DNA of 64,000 bases from Ditylenchus dipsaci (lineage: Eukaryota; Nematoda; Chromadorea; Rhabditida; Anguinidae), in contig SADC01001275.1 of assembly GCA_004194705.1 (NCBI GenBank), positions 1,798,001 through 1,862,000 of the forward strand. Direction: 5' to 3'. A program made the translations under genes and the position numbers. Of this stretch, positions 12,501 through 33,700 are shown in pieces. The notes under the pieces are model-generated. The model was not told the origin of the DNA and made no database searches. It saw only the letters and a program-made list of their open reading frames with translations. Positions within the stretch are counted from its first letter, which is position 1. Every line of letters begins with the position of its first letter.

Positions 12501-15370
12501 TGCGTCTCAAGGGAAATAAGATGTGCATGCTCCTTCCGTAAGCCTTGTACATTTATATATTTTTGACCTGGTTTAAAGGGTTTGGTTATCGTTTAAGAAG
12601 CCTCGTTTTCCTCAATTCAAAAAAAAACCTGCTTGTGACATGGTTTTTTTGACCGATGTTTTTTTGGAAGTTCTTTTTAACTTTTGAGGGCAAAAGATGA
12701 GTCAAAATAACCAGCCACTCATCCTGACTGAATACGAAACCAGTTAAAAAGAACTGTAGAATTTCTAGAATAATATACGAAGAGTTCTATTGACGGGTCT
12801 CATCCTCAGTCACAATGAGTAGATGGTCACCCTGACTCAGGGTCCCTGAGTCAGTTTCAGTCTAGTAGAAAAGCATTAGTAAAAACCCGCCCCTTAAAGT
12901 CATAAAAAATGAAAGTTTAATTGGAATCTTAACCACCGAAGGCAGAACACACCCCCCCCCCGCTAGTCTCTTTCCATCTTGTCTTACAAATTTCACTCCA
13001 ACTAGACTTCCAGGCAGAGTCAGGCACTTAGTTGGACCGCTGCCGGCGGCACGCCTTCGGTTACCTTCGGCGGCCCCCCCCCCCCCCCGGCGATGCCCGG
13101 CGGTCATAGATTTTTGAGATGAGAGCGGCACAATCATCTCAAAAAACTATGACCGCCGGGGGGCCGCCGAAGGTAACTGAAGAGTGCCGCCGGCGGCGGT
13201 CGAACTAAGGTCAGGTATAAAAACACGTGCTTTTAAAATTAAATTTCTCCGCGCATCCTCAATCTTTTTGTAAAAGTACACACAATTTGGAAAAAACAAT
13301 AGATAGCGGTTTGATTTTCGCTCGATTTCAGAAAAGCCTGAGTGAAACCAAATCCAGCCTGGAGCTGTTAGATTTGAGTCGGAACTGCTTCTCAGTGGTC
13401 CCTTCCCAAAATCTCAAGGACTTCACTAACCTGACCCACATCAGTCTGGCTGGCAACCAAATCACTGAACTAGGCCAATCCCAGTTTGTCAACATGCCCA
13501 ACCTACAGGAAGTGCGTCTTAGTTCCAACCAGATCAAAAGCATTGCCTACAATGCATTTTCCAACCTACCACAAGTGACTGTGTTCAACCTGGCCAACAA
13601 CTCTCTGACTTTTGTCGGTTGGTTGGATTCAACTGGACTTTTTGGGCGAATTTCGATTTATCGAATTTTTAGAAAGGAGCATGTTCACTTGGCTAAAAAT
13701 CTGACCGATTTGCGCCTGAATGACAACCAAATCAAAGGGATTGGACTCAATGCTTTTGCAGATGTGCCACAGCTGACCACCCTCAATCTGGCCAATAACA
13801 GACTGGAATTTATTGTGGGTTTGTTTGTGATATTAGACCAGCTATTATGTTGGAAATGTTTAAAAATTTTTTTAGAGCGGAACACATTTGAGAGTGCCAA
13901 GAAGCTGAAGCACCTGCTGCTACACGCAAATGACATTGCAGATGTTCACGGGGCTGCCTTTTCGTCCACCTCTGACTTGGTGGTCATAGACCTGGCAGGC
14001 AACAGATTGCAGAAGATCAACAAGGGCACCTTTGCTAAGCTCACCAAGATCTACTCATTGATCTGTCCAGGAACCTGCTGTCCACTTTTGAGTGCGAGTC
14101 CTTCCCCTACCGAGTGGCGAACATGTTCATTGATGGTCCTTTTAGATTTTTTAGAAATATTTTTGAAGATGTTTTCTTTATACTTGAAAAACAGAACGTC
14201 GAAAAGATGAGGAAATGATAAAACGTGGAAAATTTTCTATATTTACTAAGTCTTCTCTCTTATTCACTAAAACGCCATTTTCGTCTGTCGGGACGCGGAC
14301 TTTTTTAATTAAAAACCTAACTTTGAATTCATTTTGTGTGTTTTTGAAAAAAAAACGGTCTGTTGTAGCGCAGGATCTTGACTATCTTATAAAAAAAGTT
14401 TTGCCGCGAAATCATCCTCCGTTGTGTCTGCCTAACGATTTTAAGCCGGGTACTCACCCAAAATTAAGTGAAAATCCCCAGATTTTTCACTAATCACTTG
14501 AGAAGTTTTCTGTTTCCATAAGGCTTTTAAAAAGAGCTCTGTTACGTATCAGTGCAGGATCTTAGCTATCTTTTAAAAAAAGTTTTGCACTGAGATCATG
14601 CTCCGTTGGGCTGGCTATCGATTTTAAGGTAACAGGTGAGGGTACCCAGGTAGGGTACCTGGGTGGTGGGTGTGGCACACAGGTTCCGAGGCTGTGCAAC
14701 CCATGTATTAATAATCACTTAGTAGTGATCAGTTGTTCAGGTTGAGGCATTCAGGTGGGGGTACTGAGGTGTGGGTACGCAGTAGGTCGTACCTAGAGGC
14801 AAATATCCAAAAAGTGTTACCCAGATAGTGGTACCCCGTTGGTTTGGGAGGAGTTAGCGGATCAGACCAGGTCCACGGGTAGATCGGCCCATGTTGGCAC
14901 GCAAAAGTTTAAGCACCGGCCTTTCGCCGGGGCGCTTTTTTTTTCCTTTAAAATTGAGTTTTAGATTAAAAACAAAACCTGCAATACTGTTTTCGAGTAA
15001 TGTAGAATACAAACAACCCAAAAAATATTTCAGAGAATCCGCTAAACTGTGACTCTCGCATGGATTGGTTCATAAACTATTTGGTGCACACTGGTGTGCG
15101 AGTGTATGTTAATTTGCAAATGTAAATATAGTGGGAGTAGTAACAGGTAGTGCTATTTAAGGTTCATGCCCACCCGTCCAGGAGTCAAATGTGCAGCGCC
15201 TCCCAAAATGCAAGGTGTCAACTTCAAGGAACTTGTCATGAAGAGGGCCAAGCAATCTCTCCCCGCAATACTCCTCCTCCTAACTAAACCTGAAACACTA
15301 GTTTGTAGCGCTGATTTTGCAGACAACTTTACTTATTTTTATGACCTTGGAGACAATAATAATAAAAGAA
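9511..15370 (+). CDS. Secreted extracellular leucine-rich-repeat protein
   Basis: Start ATG at 9511 in a strong context (GCCACCATGG), followed by a hydrophobic signal peptide (MVLFVTCLLAYCWFI). A Cys-rich LRR N-cap follows (CELL..DCKCANKK..FVVFC). Exons: 9511-9828, 12219-12389, 12449-12537, 13332-13617, 13673-13818, 13876-14135, 15034-15121, and 15162 to about 15282-15370. Exons 2-6 give LRRs (LEELNLSNNSI, LELLDLSRNCF, LTHISLAGNQI, LQEVRLSSNQI, LTDLRLNDNQI, LVVIDLAGNRL). Exon 7 is an LRR C-cap (ENPLNCDSRMDWFINYL) completed in exon 8 (PGVKCAAPP). No membrane segment seen. It resembles animal eLRR-only matrix proteins; the ligand is unknown. About six +1 breaks (near 9556, 9612, 9747, 13332, 13673, 14062), mostly in C or A runs. 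The exact stop is uncertain; AATAAT-type signals lie near 15355. Confidence 0.8.
10140..10707. mobile_element. Inverted-repeat element, word AAATGTAAGTGT
   Basis: Ends GGCTCTATCACAATTG and CAATTGTGGTAGAGCC. Arms are arrays of AAATGTAAGTGT / ACACTTACATTT. The related repeat at about 35570 runs straight across the insertion point (ATACCATAAAAAG), giving an empty-site comparison. No exact target duplication found. Contains 10242-10395. Confidence 0.7.
10242..10395. mobile_element. TA-flanked MITE of the CCGTATTTCCTCTAATAG family
   Basis: Terminal repeats CCGTAAATCCTCTAATAGAG and the inverse, flanked by TA at 10240-41 and 10396-97. The same family occurs at 23572, 28769, 31759 and 38593. Inserted in the word array of 10140-10707. 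Confidence 0.75.
10841..11157. mobile_element. 8-bp-TSD element, TIR GGCTAGGGGAA, word TTGCCAAAACGAA
   Basis: Perfect duplication GGTGTGCG at 10833-10840 and 11158-11165. Arms are TTGCCAAAACGAA arrays (10850-10925 and 11080-11155). A second family member at 57740-58754 has the same termini and its own 8-bp duplication, so the boundary is firm. Confidence 0.9.
13027..13209. mobile_element. GC-rich 183-bp palindromic element in LRR intron 3
   Basis: Termini CTTAGTTGGACCG / CGGTCGAACTAAG. The 8-bp flanks are GTCAGGCA (13019-13026) and GTCAGGTA (13210-13217), one mismatch. Arms share GCCGGCGGCAC and CCGGCGGTCATAG. Confidence 0.7.
14340..14640. repeat. Direct repeat in LRR intron
   Basis: About 100 bp at 14350-14450 recurs at 14525-14635 (shared GCAGGATCTT, AAAAAAGTTTTGC, ATCATGCTCCGTTG-like). 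A related inverse copy lies near 17130-17220. It is followed to 14880 by degenerate GGTACCCAGGT minisatellite sequence. Confidence 0.55.
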
Positions 15371-17466
15371 TTAATTTTTTTAAATGCAGTAGCATGATAT
15401 TACTAACATCAAAAACACAACACAGTGGGGCAAATCTTTTACTTGTTCTAAAAAGACTTTTCGTAGCAAAAATATTATTTTTCTGCCGCTCCACCTATTG
15501 TTCTTATCCCCAAAAAGTCTTTTTGCGGCAAGAAAAAAAATTTGCCCAATGTGGTACAGTCGCATCTCTACATAGTTAACCCTACCTAAAGTTCATTCCT
15601 CAGCTAGGTCTGACACCTTTTTCTCACTTTCGTTAACTTTGATTTATCGGTCCAATATCGAAAACCGGAAGGATTCCGTTTTGCTGGTCATTAAAAAAAC
15701 ACGACGGTTGGTCAATATAGATCCATAATGCTTGATTTAACGTACGCCCTTTTTGGATTAAGACTTCTGGGATATTATAATGTCGCAAATGTTAAACAGC
15801 CGAGTAGGCACCGACTTTAGAAGCTCTTTTAACAGGTCTATCGCCTTAATTTGCATTTTTTTGGTTTATAGCATATCAAACTTTTTGTGTAATTGTCTAA
15901 AATCAGACATTTTTAAAAAGTTGGTAGTTCGCAAAAAGTGCAGGGACTTTTAAGATCTAACATGAACCGAGCCAAGGCAGTTTTGTGTACGGTAGTATTG
16001 CCAAATTTTTGCTGAGCTCCATCCAATTGGCCAAATGTTCACCCATTCAAAGCTGCATTTAATTGCAAGAGAATTGTGCAACAAGCATATGTGGTGGAGA
16101 CCTGGAGAACTTTTGGGTAAGGCTTCACTACCTGGCAAATATTATTTTTAGATATTTAGGTTTCACACAAGATATTCGTGCTTGTTAACTTCTCTTGATG
16201 TCTGGCTACAGTAATACTGTGCAATAAAGGTAAATATATTTTTGACACTAATTAAGATTGGCCGCAAAATATTCTCGGTGAAAATATTAATCCCTATCGA
16301 ATTAAAAATTGGGACAAATTTTTATTGTATTTGTCTGATGGTTCGATAGTACAAATCTCTTCGAGCCGTCTCAAGTGAGCAGCCAATGTTGAACTCACTA
16401 AAAACCCAATTAAACAAGATTTATTTGGCTTTTTATAAATGTTTCTGGTTGAAGTGTTATTGTCAAAAAACTTACAGATTTTTACGAGAAAACAGATTAT
16501 TACCAAGAATATTTTCAAAAAGATTCATTTCTGTAAAACCCCCAACTATGGAGACAAAGCTGATTGCCGTCACGGTGTTCGCCGTTGACTAAATTCGCCG
16601 TCACAATTTTATATTGGTGTCAACCTTAAGGCGCATTAAAATGAGGAGACTGTTTGCAGATGCTAAAACAAACTACTCACTAAGAATCTGCGAAACAGAG
16701 TCCTCGCTTTTTTTTACTGTTTTCTCAAAATTGTTCAGTTGGTGTAGTTTTTTATTTTCCAGTTCCTTATTTAGCTTCTCACATCATATAGTTGAGGTTT
16801 AGGACTATCAAATGAGCTATTGACTGAGTAAATACTGCTTGAAAAACTCAGATAAAATTTCAAGAATCCGTCCAAGAATCCTGACTCAAATTTGAGTGCG
16901 GATGCTTGGGCGGAGTCTTTCTTTTTTAACTCTATTTTTTCAACAACATCTAACTTATCAATAGCTGATCTGGTAGCCCTGTATCTTAGCTAGAAGATGG
17001 CACCAACAGAATAATTTTGAAAATTTAAAAAAGTTTATGGCCATTTATGAGTGTAAAGTCTGGTTTAGCATCCGCAAACAGCATCCTCGTTGTGTTTTCG
17101 CCTTTAAAAGCGGTTTACAGCCTCAAAGAAGCATGATATCGGAACAATCTTTTTTCAAAGATAGCTAAGATCATGAGATGCAACGTAACATAGAGCATTT
17201 TTAGACTTTGTTAATAAAAACTCCAGAAAAAGCTTTTCGAAAAAGTCTTCAGGGAAAATTTTACGACGGCGAATTTAGTTAACGGCGAAAACCGGCGAAA
17301 ATCAGCCCTGTTCCCAACTCTGATACTAGCAATGTTTCAACTTGATTTTGCTAGTAATTATATTGCGTGCAATTTTGATTGTTGATCAGTTGGCTGATAT
17401 TCCGGATGAATACTAGTCTTTTCAAGTGGTAGCTACTACATCCCATATATACTCACACACTCAGCT
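15371..17466. other. Intergenic region with transposon remains
   Basis: Near 15590-15790 is a half of the family with GTCTGACACCTTTTT termini (other members at 19770, 24870 and 42316). A candidate inverted element at about 16565-17305 has arms with TTCGCCGTTGACTAAATTCG and the inverse near 17265-17300. 16808-16930 is the second copy of the 6080-6200 repeat. No gene supported. Confidence 0.5.
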
Positions 17467-27867
<10,401 letters not shown>

Positions 27868-28117
27868 AGTATTGATGCTTGGCGTGAAAGTAGTGGATAA
27901 ATTATTTATTTATTGAGATTGATTTGTATTAAATAAAATTGCGGAATAAATGCGTCTGGGAAATTTGATTTTGTATCAAAATTTATTCTTTAAAGCCGAA
28001 TAAATAAAGTAGGTTATGCATTTCAGTTTTGGTCAACTCGCTCCTCAAATATCGAAAATTATTTCTGTTTTAAAAGCTCTATAAAGTTTGGACCGATTCT
28101 TATTTATTGCTCAGAGG
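27868..28117. other. RNF121 3' flank
   Basis: AATAAA-type signals at about 27930 and 27950 fit the poly(A) site. Nothing else recognised. Confidence 0.4.
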
Positions 28118-29205
28118 GAAACGGTAAATTCGCCCACAGTTAAATTCGCCCACAAATTTTTTATTATTTATTAGGAACAAAAAAACCATGCTATCCAACC
28201 CAAAATTGCGTGATGAACACGGTTTGTTAAGACCGAAATCCTGTTTTGACTAACCAGAATCTCAATGCTCTGAAAAGGTACCCACTCCAAGATGTTCGAC
28301 CTAAAAATTGAGGAAGCATTGTGATTGAGCAGAAAAACAGTTCTATCTTGGCCAAAATGGTGCCCTGAGTACGTTAGTAAAAATCGAAAGTTGGTTTTCG
28401 TAGATAAATTTTCAGGCAGTGCTCAAGTTGTCAAGGTGGACGTCCACCTGGAGGATGGGAGACTCCCTGGGTTTCGAATGTGTTAATTAGTCAAAACCAG
28501 GTTTTTCTCTTTAAAAATTGTCTTAGGCACCTAATTTAAAATATAGTAGAAAAATTTGCAGGCCTATTATAAACAACTCCCCAAACTTTGGGTTCGACCA
28601 CCTTGGAGTGGGTACCTTCCAGAGTATTGAGATTCTGGTTAGTCAAAACAGGACTTCGGTCTTAACAAACCGTTTTCAGCACGGAATTTTGGGTTGGAAA
28701 GAGGTTTATTTGTCCTTAAGAAATAATAAAAATTTCGTGGGCGAATTTATAGAAGCTTAAAACCATTACCGAATTCTCTCTAATAGGCCGACATGTCGGT
28801 TTATTTTTCAACCCTTCAAAAATCGTGAAAATTTTGGGTCGAACTCGACATTTTCGGTGTGAATCCAAAATCGAAAAGCGGAATCGATAGAGCTCGTGGA
28901 ACTAAGAAAACGCAATAAACAGCGATGTAATTTTTTTTTCTTCGGACTGAGATACGGTCCCTCAAAGTAGGGGGTGTCGGTTTATTAGAGGGTGTCGGCC
29001 TATAGAGAGAATACGGTAGTTTTAAAAAAATTCTGGCTCTCTTGTCTGTTTATGATGTTCTCCTTCGCTTTGGCCTTAGGTATCTTTCTCTCTTGTCCCT
29101 TTTGTTCAGCTTTTGATTAACACACACCTAGTAGGGCAAATTTACCTGTGGGCTATTTTTACCGTGGGCGAATTTAATGTGGGCGAATTTACTTAGAGCC
29201 CTGCT
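28118..29205. mobile_element. Inverted element, word AAATTCGCCCAC, with inner palindrome
   Basis: GGTAAATTCGCCCACAGTTAAATTCGCCCAC at the left is the inverse of sequence at 29155-29205, and of 28735-28757, which closes an inner palindrome 28130-28757. Ends look like CAGAGGG / CCCTG; the target duplication was not resolved. Contains 28769-29016. Confidence 0.6.
28769..29016. mobile_element. TA-flanked MITE of the CTCTAATA family
   Basis: Ends CCGAATTCTCTCTAATAGGCC and GGCCTATAGAGAGAATACGG, TA at 28767-68 and 29017-18. Interior unrelated to the other members. Confidence 0.7.
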
Positions 29206-29278
29206 CAATTTCGGTTTTTTGACGAAAAATTTAGCCAATCAAATTTCACACTCTTAATTATATTTATACAGTCAAACT

Positions 29279-30030
29279 CTGATAACCCGGCAGCCCGATG
29301 ATCCGATGACCCTCATAAACCTACACTTTAAAAAAATTTCGTTGGACAACAAAGAAACTTAATAAACTTCACCCTGATAAACCGACACCCAATAATCCGA
29401 CACCCTGGGCCTGGTCCGGTCCAATAAAATTACCCTCGATAACCCGACACCTAACATATTTTGCAATAATATTCAAACTTTTTCACCAGAAATTGATAAA
29501 GAATTTTATCATTTAATTATTTTTTCTTTCTTTTTGCTTTTCACTCTTTGTCCGTTTTCGTCCTATTTGACACGGAACTAATCACAGGTTTAGTGTTTAT
29601 AGTTTTGTTGATTTTGTTCTTTTCCATTCAGACAGTGCACTGACTCTGGAGGAAATATTTCATGGATCTCAGCAGTGTATGAGGAAATCAGCGACTTCAG
29701 CTACAGCGAGTCAGTGAAAAAGGAAATGAAGGACTAGTCGTCGCTCAGCTGGAAGCTCATATGCCTTTAAACTTGTCCAACGCTACGTGAAATATAACTA
29801 CAGAAATCCCACCGTTCTCAATTGTGATGACAAGTTGGACTATGCTTTTTACCACGAGATAAAAAAGGACGAGAAGCATAGAAAACTGACCGCTTTCTTC
29901 AAATTTGTTTAATGCTTGTCATGATTGTTGTTTTTGTGTTTGGATAAACAGATTCTTATTAAATCACACCCCCGATAACCCGACACTTTAGGCCGGTCCC
30001 TAGGGGTGACGGATTATCGCAGTTTGACTG
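29279..30030. mobile_element. pogo/Tigger transposon, internally deleted
   Basis: Ends CAGTCAAACTCTGATAACCC and GGATTATCGCAGTTTGACTG, TA at 29277-78 and 30031-32. Subterminal GATAACCCGACACC words. Retains the 3' end of a transposase-like ORF (29632-29912), which ties this terminus type to the pogo/Tigger class. Confidence 0.75.
29632..29912 (+). pseudogene. pogo/Tigger transposase C-terminal remnant
   Basis: After a CAG acceptor: DSALTLEEIFHGSQQCMRK, then after a frame break YVKYNYRNPTVLNCDDKLDY and YHEIKKDEKHRKLTAFFKFV-stop. The ending resembles the K-x-x-x-I-T-D-F-F-K tail of Tigger/jerky-type proteins. The catalytic DDE core is absent, so this copy cannot be autonomous. Confidence 0.6.
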
Positions 30031-30718
30031 TATTTCATAATTATATTTCATTTTTTTGCAAAAGAATTACTTTTTGGAATTTCCTCTGAAACAAGTATGT
30101 TAACTGGTTGACCCAGCTGTGGGGCTACTCTGAGGTTCTATTGGTAAGTATAAACTATGGCCGGCAGCTGGTAGATGACTGCATTGTGTGAAAAGTCAAG
30201 TACGCACATTGCCAAAAAGTTGCTAAATGTTTATTTAAATTATATAGCCTCTTGCTCAAAGGCCTAAGACTTTAGGGCGGGCTCAAAATATCTGTACAAA
30301 CTGCAAAAAAAACGCGAACTTAAAAAATGGCTCGAAAAAAGTTTACGCACCGTATTCCCTGGGGTAACGTAGATCAGATACTGGTATGCCCGCATTTCTG
30401 TATACCCGTTTCTTGAAAATTGCCAAAAAATATAGCTGAAAAACTTGATACACCGGAACCGGATTGACTCGAATTTCAGGCTTGTTCTTTTTCTCCTACG
30501 TACTGCCATATAATTCCAATTTAAACCAACGAAAACAGTTTATTTCAAATACAGAGTAAGATATCTCCAGGGGGAAACCAAAAAGTCTCCAACAAGTAAA
30601 CATGCGATTGTTAAACGCGCATAAACATACACACACCTAATAGTTGAACACATTGAGATTAAAGACATGGACAACAACAATAAACGGCAACAAATAAATA
30701 AAAATTCTCGATTGATTA

Positions 30719-33700
30719 AGGTAATTGAAGATAGCAAGAATGGACAGCTTCGCCCGCCTGGTAAACTCTACACCCTGCTGCCATTCTCTTTTTCGCTTCT
30801 GCAAATTTAAAAAATTATTTATTTGTAGTTCGGTTTAGTTAACCTTGCTTACCCGTTGCTTTTTTGTTTAACTCTTCCAAAAGACGTTCTCGAAGAGTCT
30901 CCTCCTCAAATTCCATCTCCTGAGCCATTGGTTTGGCTGTTTTGGTGACGGGCGAAGTATCACTGGAGCCATTTTTGTCCTTCTTTCGCTTTGGGAACTT
31001 TTCTTGTGGTCTCGATCCTGGGAAAAAAGTAATATTTAAAAACTAGTATACAGTCAATTCTCGCTAAACTGTGAATTGCACAAACAAGACAAAATCTTTA
31101 GTCAGAAATTAAAATAAACAAGACTAAGATTTGCAATAAGATCCATAAATATTAGAAATTGGAAAATCGCTATTTTAGTCTTGATTCGGTAATTGCTACA
31201 AAAATTCTTCAAAGTTCTAAGCCGTTTCAAAAATGTGCAAATTGCAAAAAAAATCAGGCCGAAAATTCGGTGGACTACATTCAGTGTGGTAAAAGTACAA
31301 AAATAGCCACCCCCACCGCCACCAGCAAGTGTGGCAGGCACCGCCACCGCCACCGGTGGCTGCCACCACAATACACCACTCCCGAAAACGACGGAAAAGG
31401 CGCAAAATAACGCGAAAATTGCAAAAACTCAAAATATTAACAGGTTAATGCTTTATTACAGTCGGAAGTTGAAAATCAAATTCCAATAAAACGCTTATTA
31501 TAGTTTAGAAGAACTCGTTTTTTCAGAAGTTCAGGTAAAAACACCCTATATGGACCTAAAATGGCCTTAGGAGTTTGGAAAAGACATTATCTAAAAGGGT
31601 ATGCTCGTCGCCGATGGGAATATTTTGGAAGGCGGGTACCAGCCAAATTCAAACGAGAATCAATTTGACAACATTTTGGAAAAGTCGAGGAAAAATTATA
31701 CCTTCAGTGGAAATTTAAAAGACGACCAACTTTCGCCGCTATACCTTTAGGCCATCTACCGTATTTCCTCTAATAGAAGCCCCGGGGCTTCTATTTTATG
31801 ATGCCCTCTAGGAGGGGCTTATATTAGAGGGGGGGCTTGTATTAGAGGGGGGTCTTTATTTTTTGAACTCGCCGCGCCGAAGGCGCGGAAAAAATCCTGT
31901 GTCCTAATGTTCTTACGTCAACCTCCGATCACTTCTAATTTTTCACATAATATTATAAAACAGCGTTTTAACATCAAAACCACTGTTTTTCTATAAATAC
32001 CATTTACTCGTCTACCAGTTCACCCCTCTACCAAGATTCTCTTGGAGGCGTTCTTTCTGCATTTTTCTGGCGCATTGGAAATTGATTTGAATAAAGTGAT
32101 GCTGAGGGGTCGTAGTGGCCTGGGAACGTACGCCAGAGGAAAGGTAAAGCTTGATGTTCAAGGACATATTTTAGGATAAAAAATTTATAATTGAAATCTC
32201 ACTAAAAGATAATGTTTTCCGATAACAGTTGGGCGCTTGTAAGGCGCCTGTCTACCCTCGTTTAGAGTAATAGCTTTGCAAAATGTGGTACATAAAAGTA
32301 AAAGTATGATATAATTTTGTTTATATTTTACCTTTTCGGTCCATTTGACAAACCTTATTATGAACTGTTAACGCAGTGCTATACGATGCTGTCTATATAT
32401 TTACTTTTGAAAGAAAAAGTCAGAAAATCTAAAAGAAAAAGACGAAACAAAAATGGCTAAAATTGATTTACGCCCTCAAAAAACTGATTTACGCCCTCAA
32501 ATCTATATATTGCCATTTTTTGTCAAATTTTGTTGCCACTTTTTTAATATTTTTACACCAGCATGTAGCCCTGAATCTTGGCTTTCTAACAAGCTATTGA
32601 CTGATTTTCTGAGATTTCAAAAAGCTGGAGAAAAAAATCTTTGTATGGAGCAAATTTTTCTAAAGATCTTCTATTTTTCTAAAAATTTGCTCCATACAAA
32701 GACTTTTTTCTCCAGCTTTTGAAATCTCAAAAAATCAGTCAATAGCTTGTTAGAAAGCCAAGATTCAGGGCTACATGCTGGTGTAAAAATATTGAAAAAG
32801 TGGCAACAAAAATTTGACAAAAAATGGCAATATATAGATTTGAGGGCGTAAACCAGTATTTTGAGGGCGTAAATCAGTTTTTTGAGGGCGTAAACTACGT
32901 ATAGCCAACAAAAATTTTCTGCGAAATACCGTTACAATTTATATTAGTGGGGGGGGGGGGGCTTATAATAGGAGGGGGCTTCTTTTAGAGGAAATACGGT
33001 AAACTGTTAGGTAATCAAAGCTATTTGCATTACTTATTCCCCCGCAGGGTACTCAACTCAAGTTTATTTCAAAATAATTCGCGTTTGAATTGACCTGGTA
33101 CCCGCCTTTTAAAATATTTCCTTTAAGTTCTTGTCAATAAAAAATTGAGTTTTTTTGAAATTTCGACTTTTACCTGTTTACCATGGCAAAAATAGCCTCT
33201 AAATGCGTTTTCGATCGAGAGTCTCGGGCGGTTGGCTGCTTAGTATTGAGATGCGCACACCCACATACCTTAGACGCAAATGACTCGAAAGTGACTCTAA
33301 ATGCATGAAAAAGCATGCATACCAGAATTTCCTGCCCCAGTAGCCAAACCATGTTTTAGATTCATCGACCACTTTAAAGTGGCTGAAAAAAAATTAGTCT
33401 TTAATTTCACTGCGCCAATTTTCTAACCTAGCAGCCAAACTTTGTCGGATCACCAAAGGCCGGAATTAGACATTATTGGATGCTATTCAATTCTAGCTCT
33501 AACTAAATATTAGTTTTTTCCTTTGAGTGGCTCAAATAGGCATTCATGGCTCAAATGAATGCCTAGAATCTTGGCTAGATTTTGGTATATGAATTGCGTG
33601 ACTTATAGAATTTGTTCATGCGGTGGGCCCTAGTATTTAAAAACTATGTCCAACATCTTCTTTTTTGTTCAAAATCGGCCATTTTTGGTTCATTTCCATC

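Noticed and set aside
13227..14210. A single 327-codon LRR ORF
   Set aside because: It reads through two short introns (13618-13672, 13819-13875) and past a frame break near 14062; the spliced exons are annotated instead.
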